Assembly: GCA_023133185.1 (NCBI GenBank)
Contig: JAGLWX010000091.1
Span: 1-8,973 of the forward strand
DNA length: 8,973 nucleotides
Source of the DNA: Fidelibacterota bacterium
GTDB lineage: Bacteria; Fidelibacterota; UBA2242
Direction: 5' to 3'
Both the position numbers and the translations under genes were made by a program. The notes under the pieces were generated by a model. The model searched no databases. It saw nothing but the letters and a program-made list of their open reading frames with translations, and was not told where the DNA came from. Shown here one piece after another: positions 1-6,761 of the stretch (positions within the stretch are counted from its first letter, which is position 1; each line of letters begins with the position of its first letter).

Positions 1-897
1 GGGAAAATGACGGAAAATGATATTACTTTCCGTTCTCATATTGATGGCTCACAGTATAAACTGTCTCCCGAAATTTCCATGGAGATCCAGAATAATCTTG
101 GTTCCGATATCGTAATGGCGTTTGATGAGTGCACACCTTTTCCTTGTGATTATGACTATGCGGCTAAATCGCTGGAAAGAACTCATCGTTGGGAACAGCG
201 TTCCCGTGAACATTTCGAGAAGCTGACGCCTCGCTATGGACACCGGCAGTTTTTATTTGGCATTGTCCAGGGCAGTGTATATCCGGACTTGCGGGCTAAG
301 AGTGTGGAAATATTGACAAAACTTGATTTTGACGGCTATGCGGTGGGAGGTCTGGCGGTCGGAGAGCCCAAGGAAAAGATGTTCGAATTGCTCTCATTGG
401 TCAGCCCGTTACTTCCGGAGCAGAAGCCACGCTATTTGATGGGCGTTGGTAAACCGGAGGATATCATCCGGGGCATTGAGATGGGAATCGATATGTTCGA
501 TTGTGTGCTGCCTACCAGAAATGCGCGGAATGGCACGCTTTACACCCGGAATGGTCGGGTTATCCTTAAACAATCACGTTACAAGATGGATTTTAATCCT
601 CCCGATGAATCATGCAGTTGCTATACCTGCCGAAATTTTTCACGCGCCTATTTGCGTCATCTGTATCTGAACGGTGAAATGACCGGGCTTCGGCTGAATA
701 CATTGCATAATATTCACTTTTTTCTCGAAGTAGTAGGTTGGGCAAGAGAAGCTATTCTTTTAGGTAAATTTTTAGAGTGGAAGCAGAACTTTTTCGCTTC
801 ATACCCAATTGAGGACGATCACTGGGAAGAGAATACCAAACGGCGGGCAGAACGTCGCAAGAAACATATTCATGAGAATGAACATTTAAGCGAGTAG
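1..897 (+). CDS. tgt: Queuine/preQ1 tRNA-ribosyltransferase, 5' end missing
   Basis: Exchanges guanine at position 34 of GUN-anticodon tRNAs for preQ1 (the bacterial substrate), the committed insertion step of queuosine modification in the cytoplasm. The reading frame is open through base 1, and the family normally has about 80 more residues before the TFRSHIDGS motif, so the ATG at 7 is internal and the true start lies upstream of the window. Counting from that ATG: MAFDEC at 37-42 (substrate-pocket Asp40), GGLAVGE at 114-120 (base recognition), MFDCVLPTR at 163-171 with the probable nucleophile Asp165, and the zinc site CxCxxC (Cys203, 205, 208) with His234. All key residues are present. 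The C-terminus ends in a basic tail (KRRAERRKKH). The gene is followed 23 bases later by nadA. In many bacteria tgt is next to yajC; here nadA and nadB lie between them. Confidence 0.96.
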   Translation, partial: GKMTENDITFRSHIDGSQYKLSPEISMEIQNNLGSDIVMAFDECTPFPCDYDYAAKSLERTHRWEQRSREHFEKLTPRYGHRQFLFGIVQGSVYPDLRAKSVEILTKLDFDGYAVGGLAVGEPKEKMFELLSLVSPLLPEQKPRYLMGVGKPEDIIRGIEMGIDMFDCVLPTRNARNGTLYTRNGRVILKQSRYKMDFNPPDESCSCYTCRNFSRAYLRHLYLNGEMTGLRLNTLHNIHFFLEVVGWAREAILLGKFLEWKQNFFASYPIEDDHWEENTKRRAERRKKHIHENEHLSE

Positions 898-920
898 ATT
901 ATTAAGGAATTAATCGTACT

Positions 921-2012
921 ATGAATAAAAATGTCTCGACGCCGCCCGAATCAATGAAATCAGTATCGATGGAAGAATTGAATATTCGGATCATAAATAT
1001 TAAAAAGCATTTGGATAAACGGCTGTTGATTCTCGGTCATCACTATCAAACCGACGACGTGATCCGGCATGCCGATGAACGTGGTGATTCCTTTGCCCTG
1101 GCAAAAATTGCATCGCAGACCGATGCAGAATATATTGTGTTTTGTGGGGTGCATTTTATGGCAGAGACCGCCGATATAATTACTTCAGCAAATCAAAAAG
1201 TGTTTATTCCGGATGTAACAGCCGGCTGTTTTCTTGCCGATTGCGCCCGGAGTGATGATGTGGAGGACGCCTGGGAAGAGATCCGTTCGGCTGGCTCTTT
1301 TCGTACAATTCCTATTACCTATGTGAATTCCAGTGCGGAGTTAAAAGCCTTTTGTGGCAAGAATGGAGGTCTTGTCTGTACATCTTCCAATGCCGGAGCC
1401 GCGATTGATTGGGCATTTGAGCGTGGACAAAAAGTATTTTTCTTTCCCGATCAGCATTTAGGACGGAACACTGCTTTTAATATGGGAATTCCGCTAAATG
1501 AAATGATACTATGGGATCCCGAGGAACCGCTGGGAGGAAATTCAATTGAGGCGATACGGAACGCCCGTGTAATTCTCTGGGATGGGTTTTGTATCGTTCA
1601 CTTGGAATTTAATGCAGAATATGTGAATATTTTACGGAAGCAGGACCCGTCGGTGAATGTCATAGTGCACCCGGAATGTAATTTTGAAGTCGCACAGACC
1701 GCCGATTATATGGGAAGCACTGCATATATTATAAAAATGATCGAACAGAGTCCGGCCGGCAGCCACTGGGCGGTTGCGACTGAAAAGAATCTTGTGAATC
1801 GCCTTAAAAAACAGCATCCGGATAAGCGCATTGAAATACTGCAATCCTTTGAACCGTACTGTAAATCAATGGCGCAAATAACGGTGCTGAATTTAGCGCA
1901 TCAACTGGAACAACTGTCGCAGGGAAACCTGGTAAACCAAGTAATCGTTGATAAAAAATATCGTAAAGAAGCGTTGACTGCGTTGAATCGCATGCTGGAG
2001 TTAAAAATATGA
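921..2012 (+). CDS. nadA: Quinolinate synthase (NadA)
   Basis: Condenses iminoaspartate, supplied by NadB, with dihydroxyacetone phosphate to give quinolinate, the NAD precursor; an oxygen-sensitive [4Fe-4S] enzyme of the cytoplasm. At 363 residues it belongs to the longer NadA form. Visible motifs: LILGHHYQ at 36-43 (substrate-binding His40 and Tyr42; many NadA have HNYQ here), FMAETADI at 79-86, the likely cluster cysteines Cys103 (TAGCFLADC), Cys224 (DGFCIVH) and Cys314 (EPYCKSMAQ), PDQHLGRNTA at 176-185, HPEC at 250-253 and GST at 265-267. The three internal pseudo-repeats typical of NadA fit the motif spacing. The ATG at 921 is chosen because AAGGAA at 904-909 precedes it; in-frame ATGs at 954 and 969 lack such a site. 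The stop overlaps the nadB start as ATGA, which suggests coupled synthesis of two enzymes that hand over an unstable intermediate. Confidence 0.96.
   Translation: MNKNVSTPPESMKSVSMEELNIRIINIKKHLDKRLLILGHHYQTDDVIRHADERGDSFALAKIASQTDAEYIVFCGVHFMAETADIITSANQKVFIPDVTAGCFLADCARSDDVEDAWEEIRSAGSFRTIPITYVNSSAELKAFCGKNGGLVCTSSNAGAAIDWAFERGQKVFFFPDQHLGRNTAFNMGIPLNEMILWDPEEPLGGNSIEAIRNARVILWDGFCIVHLEFNAEYVNILRKQDPSVNVIVHPECNFEVAQTADYMGSTAYIIKMIEQSPAGSHWAVATEKNLVNRLKKQHPDKRIEILQSFEPYCKSMAQITVLNLAHQLEQLSQGNLVNQVIVDKKYRKEALTALNRMLELKI
1997..2000 (+). promoter_or_regulatory. Ribosome binding site for nadB inside nadA
   Basis: GGAG lies 8 bases before the nadB ATG at 2009, within the last codons of nadA. 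It supports that start, which also overlaps the nadA stop by four bases (ATGA). Confidence 0.55.
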
Positions 2013-3577
2013 AATCATCTGATAGAATTATCAAAACGGATGTGTTGGTTATTGGAGCCGGTCTTGCCGGTTGTTCCGCCGCCTATGCCGCTGCTCAACA
2101 GGGATTGAGTGTAACTTTGATAACTTCGGAAAGTGAATTTACGGAATCCTCATCATTTTATGCCCAGGGTGGCATTATCTATAAAGCATCAGATGATTCG
2201 GAAGCCGGTTTTATAGAAGATTTTCAACGGACAGGCGTTGGCATTGTCAATGAAGATGCTGTGCGCCAGGTCTATCGATACGGGGCGGAATTTATTGATG
2301 AGATCTTCAGCGAAAAACTATCTGTTCCATTTAATAGAAGCGAAGATAATTCCCTGAATTTAATCCGGGAAGGCTCTCACTCAAAAGCCCGGATTGCCTT
2401 TGTCAAAGATCATACCGGTCAATCGATCCAGAAAGTTTTTTACCAAAAAATCAAAGGTATTAATAATATCAATATCATTACCGAGGCAACCAGTGTCGAT
2501 TTGATAACTCTTGCCCATCATTCTCTGAATCCATTGCACATCTATAAGCCCAGTACCTGTATCGGTGCGTATGTATTATTTCAAAAAGAGAACCGTGTAT
2601 ATCCGATTTTGGCGAAGCAAACAATTCTGGCAACCGGCGGACTCGGAAGTTTATATCTGCATACATCAAATCCATCCCATGTTCGCGGCGATGGATATGC
2701 CATGGCGTATCGTGCGGGCGCCCGTATCATGAATATGGAATATGTGCAATTTCATCCGACGACGCTTTTTTCAACAAATGAGGAACGGTTTTTAATTTCT
2801 GAAGCCCTTCGGGGAGAAGGCGCTGTGTTACGTAACAAATCGGGTGAAGATTTTATGAAACGCTATCATGAGATGGGATCCCTGGCTCCTCGTGATGTGG
2901 TGTCCCGCAGTATCAATGCCGAAATGAATGAAACCGGAAGCCAGTATGTGTATCTCGATATCACTCACCGGAATAGTGAGTGGATAAAACAGCGTTTTCC
3001 GAAAATTTATCAAAAATGCCTTGAAGTCAAAGTAGATATCACTTCCGAAGGCATTCCGGTTGTTCCGGCTGCACATTATGAATGCGGCGGCGTTGCCACG
3101 GATATGAAAGCTAATACAACAATCAGGTGCTTGAAAGCCGTTGGAGAGGTCGCCTGTACCGGTTTGCACGGCGCCAACCGGCTTGCCAGCAGTTCTTTGC
3201 TTGAATGCCTTGTTTTCGGCACGATCGCCGGACGGGATACGGCGGAGCAAATCAGAACCCGGAAGATGATCATGCCCAATGTCGCCGATTGGAAACAGGA
3301 AGCGGAACCGATCGATCCGGATCTGATTCGTCAGGATCGTTCTACAATCAGGCAAACCATGTGGAACTATGTGGGTATTATTAGAACAAAGAAAAAATTA
3401 GAGCGCGCTTTTGGAATTTTATGGCAACTGAATGAAGATATTCAAAAATTTTATGCTCACAGCGAGTTGAATGATGACTTGATCGGGTTGCGGAATGCTG
3501 CCACAACGTCGCTGCTGGTTCTTCATGCCGCCAAACTTAATAAAGGAAGTCGGGGTTGCCATTACCGCACGGATTGA
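2009..3577 (+). CDS. nadB: L-aspartate oxidase (NadB)
   Basis: FAD enzyme that oxidises L-aspartate to iminoaspartate, using oxygen or fumarate as electron acceptor, and passes the product to NadA. It has 522 residues, close to the family norm of about 510-540. The FAD-binding Rossmann motif GAGLAGCSAA is at 16-25, SFYAQGGI at 49-56, REGSHS at 120-125, the second flavin segment ATGGLGSLY at 208-216, and RGDGYAMAYRAGA at 226-238. By analogy with E. coli NadB, the active-site residues are Glu121, His249 (QFHPT), Arg295 (APRDVVSR), His356 (AAHYECGG) and Arg391 (GANRLASSS). The last of these motifs and APRD separate this family from general FAD oxidoreductases, and REGSHS favours NadB over the succinate dehydrogenase flavoprotein. 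The C-terminal helical domain ends at GCHYRTD, slightly shorter than usual. Quinolinate phosphoribosyltransferase (nadC), often next to nadAB, is absent from the window. Confidence 0.96.
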   Translation: MKSSDRIIKTDVLVIGAGLAGCSAAYAAAQQGLSVTLITSESEFTESSSFYAQGGIIYKASDDSEAGFIEDFQRTGVGIVNEDAVRQVYRYGAEFIDEIFSEKLSVPFNRSEDNSLNLIREGSHSKARIAFVKDHTGQSIQKVFYQKIKGINNINIITEATSVDLITLAHHSLNPLHIYKPSTCIGAYVLFQKENRVYPILAKQTILATGGLGSLYLHTSNPSHVRGDGYAMAYRAGARIMNMEYVQFHPTTLFSTNEERFLISEALRGEGAVLRNKSGEDFMKRYHEMGSLAPRDVVSRSINAEMNETGSQYVYLDITHRNSEWIKQRFPKIYQKCLEVKVDITSEGIPVVPAAHYECGGVATDMKANTTIRCLKAVGEVACTGLHGANRLASSSLLECLVFGTIAGRDTAEQIRTRKMIMPNVADWKQEAEPIDPDLIRQDRSTIRQTMWNYVGIIRTKKKLERAFGILWQLNEDIQKFYAHSELNDDLIGLRNAATTSLLVLHAAKLNKGSRGCHYRTD

Positions 3578-3602
3578 TTAAACTAAACATTAATTTGAAA
3601 TT

Positions 3603-3607
3603 GGAGG
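3603..3607 (+). promoter_or_regulatory. Strong ribosome binding site for the yajC GTG start
   Basis: GGAGG ends 4 bases before the GTG at 3612. Spacing is short but the match is the strongest in the window. It supports a GTG start rather than an internal ATG at 3639, which would remove part of the segment before the membrane helix. Confidence 0.7.
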
Positions 3608-3611
3608 TTTT

Positions 3612-3944
3612 GTGAACACTTTACTTTATGCCGGAGCAATGGGTGGGGGCGCTGCCCAACAGTCAAACCCAATTATGTCTCTTTTACCTTTTTTGCTGAT
3701 TATTGTTGTCATGTATTTTCTGATGATTCGACCGCAGTCCAAGAAGCAGAAAGAAAAAAAGCAAATGTTGCAGGAACTTCATCAAGGCGATGAAGTATTG
3801 ACTATCGGTGGAATTTACGGAAGAATCGAAGGACTTCGCGAAAAAGAAAATATCCTGATAGTTAAAATTGCCAAAGATATTAAGATCCATGTAGCCCGAT
3901 CAGCGATTGCTGAAAAAATAGTGGATAAATCAGTCGTAAAATAA
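3612..3944 (+). CDS. yajC: Sec translocon accessory protein YajC
   Basis: Small single-pass inner-membrane protein that associates with SecDF and SecYEG in protein export. It has 110 residues, typical for the family, and starts with GTG behind a good ribosome binding site. Residues 1-20 are a short Gly/Ala/Gln-rich stretch, residues about 21-39 form one hydrophobic helix, and the family signature RPQSKKQKEKK follows at 40-50. The cytoplasmic part has GDEVLTIGGIYGRI at 59-72, the most conserved YajC segment. The 34 bases between nadB and this gene form the largest gap in the window, so a promoter here is possible, but I see no convincing one. The usual partners secD and secF do not follow; def begins one base after the stop codon. 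Role is by family, with high certainty of membership. Confidence 0.93.
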   Translation: MNTLLYAGAMGGGAAQQSNPIMSLLPFLLIIVVMYFLMIRPQSKKQKEKKQMLQELHQGDEVLTIGGIYGRIEGLREKENILIVKIAKDIKIHVARSAIAEKIVDKSVVK

Positions 3945-3945
3945 T

Positions 3946-4479
3946 ATGGAATTACTCGATATCTACGTTTACGGTAGCCCATTACTCAAACGGAAAACCT
4001 GCAAAGTTGGTCAATTACCCGATAATTTCCCTCAATTCCTGGAACGCATGTATGCCACGATGTATGATGATGACGGAATCGGTCTGTCCGCCAACCAGGT
4101 GGGTGTGGATTTCCGTTTTTTTATCGTGGATTTTTCTTTACATGATAAAAATATGGGAAAAGAAGTATTTATCAACCCGGAGATTTTACAGAGAGAAGGC
4201 ATGGATGTTCTCGAAGAAGGATGTCTGAGTGTCCCGGGAATTCGCGAAAAAGTGACCCGTGAATGGAAAATAAAAGTTAGCTATGAAAACGTTCAGCGAG
4301 AGGTAATTGAAAAAGAATTTGAGGGCTATTTAGCGAGAGTAATTCAGCATGAGATTGATCATTTGAACGGAATTTTATTTATTGATAGAATCAGTCCGTT
4401 GAAACGTAGTTTTATCGAATCAAAACTAAAGAACATTGCCGTTAAGGGAAAAACTCAGACTGAACCTGTTAGTATCTGA
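3946..4479 (+). CDS. def: Peptide deformylase
   Basis: Metalloenzyme that removes the formyl group from the N-terminal methionine of nascent proteins at the ribosome exit. It has 177 residues, normal for a bacterial PDF. All three family motifs are present: GIGLSANQ at 44-51 (consensus GxGLAAxQ, with Ser48 in place of the first Ala), EGCLS at 91-95 and HEIDH at 135-139. The metal ligands are Cys93, His135 and His139; the catalytic base is Glu136. The N-terminus (LLDIYVYGSPLLKRK) aligns with the usual start of the family, so the ATG at 3946 is right even though no Shine-Dalgarno sequence lies at normal distance. Only one base separates it from the yajC stop, so translation probably depends on ribosomes finishing yajC. 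It is followed by fmt after six bases, the classic def-fmt pair. Confidence 0.96.
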   Translation: MELLDIYVYGSPLLKRKTCKVGQLPDNFPQFLERMYATMYDDDGIGLSANQVGVDFRFFIVDFSLHDKNMGKEVFINPEILQREGMDVLEEGCLSVPGIREKVTREWKIKVSYENVQREVIEKEFEGYLARVIQHEIDHLNGILFIDRISPLKRSFIESKLKNIAVKGKTQTEPVSI

Positions 4480-4485
4480 TTCAAT

Positions 4486-5415
4486 ATGAAAGTAATTTTT
4501 ATGGGAACCCCGGGGTTTGCGGTTCCGGGTTTAAAAGCAATTGCTGGATCACGGCATGATGTTGTCCTTGTTGTGACAGGACCGGATGTCCCCGCCGGTC
4601 GTGGGCGGAACCTGCTGGAATCTCCCGTTAAATCCTTTGCTAAGGAATTGAGCATTCCCATATTACAACCACCATCATTAAAATCATCTGAATTTATTGA
4701 GCAATTGAAACTTTATGACGCCGATATTATAGTTTTGGTCGCATTCAGAATATTGCCTGATGGAGTTATTGATGTGACGCCGAATGGCGCCATTAATCTG
4801 CATGCGTCATTATTACCAAAATACCGGGGCGCAGCGCCAATCAACTGGGCATTGATCAATGGCGATACGCAAACCGGAATTACTATTTTTCAAATAAAAT
4901 CAAAAGTCGATACAGGAGACATACTCCTGCGGGAATCGATCGACATTTCTGATCAGGATACCTACGGAAGTGTGTACGAACGCTTATCTCATATAGGCGC
5001 GAAGGCTCTGGTGGATTCTCTGGATCATATTGAAAGTGGAGACATCCAGACGATTCCACAGTGTCATGATTTAGCCACTCAGGCGCCTAAAATCTATCCT
5101 CAGATAGGTAAGATCGATTGGAAAAACAGCTCCGAATCCATCAAACATTTAATTCATGGACTTTCACCGGCTCCGGGTGCGTACTGTTATCACGGGAAAA
5201 AACGAATTAAGCTGTTAAAAGCCAGGTTTAGCGAGGAAACTTTGCCGGGTATTCCGGGCACAATTGTTTGTCGCACCAAAACACAATTAGGAATTCAGAC
5301 CGGGCAGGGAGTTCTGTACCCGCTGGAATTACAGGCAGAAGGTCGCAAAGCGCTACCGGTTGCCGAATTTCTGAGAGGTTTCCAAACCAAGCCAGGAGAT
5401 TCGTTTCGCTCGTGA
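4486..5415 (+). CDS. fmt: Methionyl-tRNA formyltransferase
   Basis: Transfers a formyl group from 10-formyl-tetrahydrofolate to Met-tRNAfMet before translation initiation. It has 309 residues, the usual size. The N-terminal formyltransferase fold starts with MKVIFMGTPGFAVP; the loop DVPAGRGRN at 34-42 is the tRNA acceptor-binding loop; the active site includes Asn104, His106 (NLHASLLPKYRGAAPINWA) and Asp142 (DTGD). The C-terminal tRNA-binding domain spans about 200-305 and ends in the typical FLRGFQTKPGDSF. The segment VLVAFRILP at 83-91 differs from the common VAYGxILP and resembles what I recall from Bacteroidota, a weak taxonomic hint. The start is the first codon of the conserved beta strand; no clear ribosome binding site precedes it. 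The stop TGA overlaps the GTG of rsmB. Confidence 0.96.
   Translation: MKVIFMGTPGFAVPGLKAIAGSRHDVVLVVTGPDVPAGRGRNLLESPVKSFAKELSIPILQPPSLKSSEFIEQLKLYDADIIVLVAFRILPDGVIDVTPNGAINLHASLLPKYRGAAPINWALINGDTQTGITIFQIKSKVDTGDILLRESIDISDQDTYGSVYERLSHIGAKALVDSLDHIESGDIQTIPQCHDLATQAPKIYPQIGKIDWKNSSESIKHLIHGLSPAPGAYCYHGKKRIKLLKARFSEETLPGIPGTIVCRTKTQLGIQTGQGVLYPLELQAEGRKALPVAEFLRGFQTKPGDSFRS
5394..5399 (+). promoter_or_regulatory. Probable ribosome binding site for rsmB inside fmt
   Basis: AGGAGA lies 12 bases before the GTG at 5412. Spacing is long, but together with the GTGA stop/start overlap it supports that GTG over the upstream in-frame ATG at 5268. Confidence 0.45.
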
Positions 5416-6734
5416 ATACACGTGCCGCCGCCGCGCAAATCCTGAGTTCCTGTCAGCGCCAATATTTTAATTACGAACAAAAAATCGCCGATACCGCCGA
5501 TAGATTAAGCTTTTCCCAAAAAGACCGGGATTTTTTATACATCCTTGTGAAAGGCGTTATTTTATACCGGGATTATCTCGATCATGTAATCATGATGATT
5601 CTGAAGAGTCCCATCAAACGACTTGAAAATATTGTTTTAAACCTTTTGCGTGTCGGAACCTTTCAGCATCTTATCCTGGAAACTCCTTTATACGCAACAA
5701 CGAATGAAACAGTCAGAGCTGCCAAAGACCTGAACAAATTTCGGGCAGTTGGTTTGATTAACGCAGCCTTGCGCCACCTTCCCTCGAAAGAGGAGTTGGA
5801 AATCCATTTCCGGCAGCTTCCGGCGAACGAATCTCTCGCTATCCGGTATTCTCATCCTCAGTGGTTGATCGACCGATGGATATCGGAATACGGACGACAA
5901 AATACAGAACAAATCGCCGAATTTAACAACAGCTATCAGGAAATATACTTCCGGCATAATCCTGTTCTGATTGCATGGGAAAATCTGCAAGACCGGCTGT
6001 TAGAGGAAAAGTATAGTATCGATATTGCAAGTAGTGATCCGGTTACCTTTTTAAGTGTCGATAAACCGGGTGTGCTTTTAAAAAGCGATATGTTCGAGAG
6101 GGGATTTTTATCTGTTCAGGATATTAGCCAATCACTGGCGGTTCGGCTGTTGAACCCCAAATCCGGGGAGACGATTATTGACGCCTGTGCCGCTCCCGGT
6201 GGAAAAACCGGGTTTATTACTCAATTAGCCGGGTCTTCCGGAAATATTCATGCCTATGATATTTCGCAGGGGAAAGTCAGGCTGCTGAAAAATGAAATCT
6301 TTCGTTTAGGGATTGATTTTGTAAATTACGGTGTTGCCGACGCCCGAACAGACAGTTTTCCAATGGCTGACAAGATTTTGCTGGATGTTCCCTGTTCGGG
6401 AACCGGAGTTCTGGCACGCAGGGCGGATTTACGCTGGAACAGAAAACGTGAGGATATAGAAAAATTGCTTGGTATTCAGCGGCAGATTTTAGCGAATATG
6501 GTTCATTATTGTAAGCCGGGCGGGATTATTGTTTACAGTACCTGTTCGATTGAACCGGAAGAAAATTGGTCGAACATTGAATGGTTTTTGCGAAGTCACC
6601 CTGCGTTTAAGATAGAATCCGCCGACCGTTTTATTGAAAAGAAGTGGTGTAATGAAAATGGGACTGTAGCGATTCTTCCTCATATTCATCGGCAAACCGG
6701 AAGTTTCGCCGTTCGGCTCGTAAATAAAGGATGA
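5412..6734 (+). CDS. rsmB: 16S rRNA (cytosine-C5) methyltransferase RsmB (Sun/Fmu)
   Basis: Uses S-adenosylmethionine to methylate C967 (E. coli numbering) of 16S rRNA during 30S assembly. From the GTG at 5412 the protein has 440 residues, matching the family at about 430-450. Residues 1-130 form the NusB-like RNA-binding domain (TRAAAAQIL near the start, KGVILYRDYLD, VNEx-type NETVRAAK and GLINAALRHL). The methyltransferase domain has motif I DACAAPGGKTGF at 257-268, motif IV DVPCSGTG with Cys328, and motif VI YSTCSIEPEEN with the nucleophile Cys378; it ends in TGSFAVRL. The frame stays open upstream to an ATG at 5268, but those 48 extra codons overlap the conserved fmt C-terminus and resemble nothing in RsmB, so they are rejected. 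RsmB rather than another NOL1/NOP2/Sun enzyme because of the NusB-like domain and the fmt neighbour. Confidence 0.95.
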   Translation: MNTRAAAAQILSSCQRQYFNYEQKIADTADRLSFSQKDRDFLYILVKGVILYRDYLDHVIMMILKSPIKRLENIVLNLLRVGTFQHLILETPLYATTNETVRAAKDLNKFRAVGLINAALRHLPSKEELEIHFRQLPANESLAIRYSHPQWLIDRWISEYGRQNTEQIAEFNNSYQEIYFRHNPVLIAWENLQDRLLEEKYSIDIASSDPVTFLSVDKPGVLLKSDMFERGFLSVQDISQSLAVRLLNPKSGETIIDACAAPGGKTGFITQLAGSSGNIHAYDISQGKVRLLKNEIFRLGIDFVNYGVADARTDSFPMADKILLDVPCSGTGVLARRADLRWNRKREDIEKLLGIQRQILANMVHYCKPGGIIVYSTCSIEPEENWSNIEWFLRSHPAFKIESADRFIEKKWCNENGTVAILPHIHRQTGSFAVRLVNKG

Positions 6735-6760
6735 CTATCGTAACAGTGTTGGATTGTTAA
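6731..6760 (+). other. Nine-codon open frame bridging rsmB and the PASTA gene
   Basis: An ATG at 6731 overlaps the rsmB stop as ATGA, reads nine codons (MTIVTVLDC) and stops at TAA 6758-6760, one base before the PASTA start at 6762. This could let ribosomes finishing rsmB reinitiate and carry on to the next gene. AAAGG directly abuts the ATG, too close to act as a normal ribosome binding site. It may equally be chance. Confidence 0.25.
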
Positions 6761-6761
6761 T

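Noticed and set aside
7..9. ATG at 7 as the start of tgt
   Set aside because: The frame is open to base 1 and about 80 conserved N-terminal residues of Tgt are missing, so this Met is internal and the gene is cut by the window edge rather than truncated in the genome.
2828..3355. A 175-codon open frame on the - strand
   Set aside because: Lies entirely inside nadB on the opposite strand, has no recognisable domain and no upstream signals; nadB motifs in this stretch are intact.
3574..3611. Possible promoter in the gap between nadB and yajC (TTGATT, and an AT-rich TTAATTTG resembling the Bacteroidota TAnnTTTG element)
   Set aside because: The match is imperfect and unsupported by a partner element at the expected distance; AT-rich gaps give such matches by chance.
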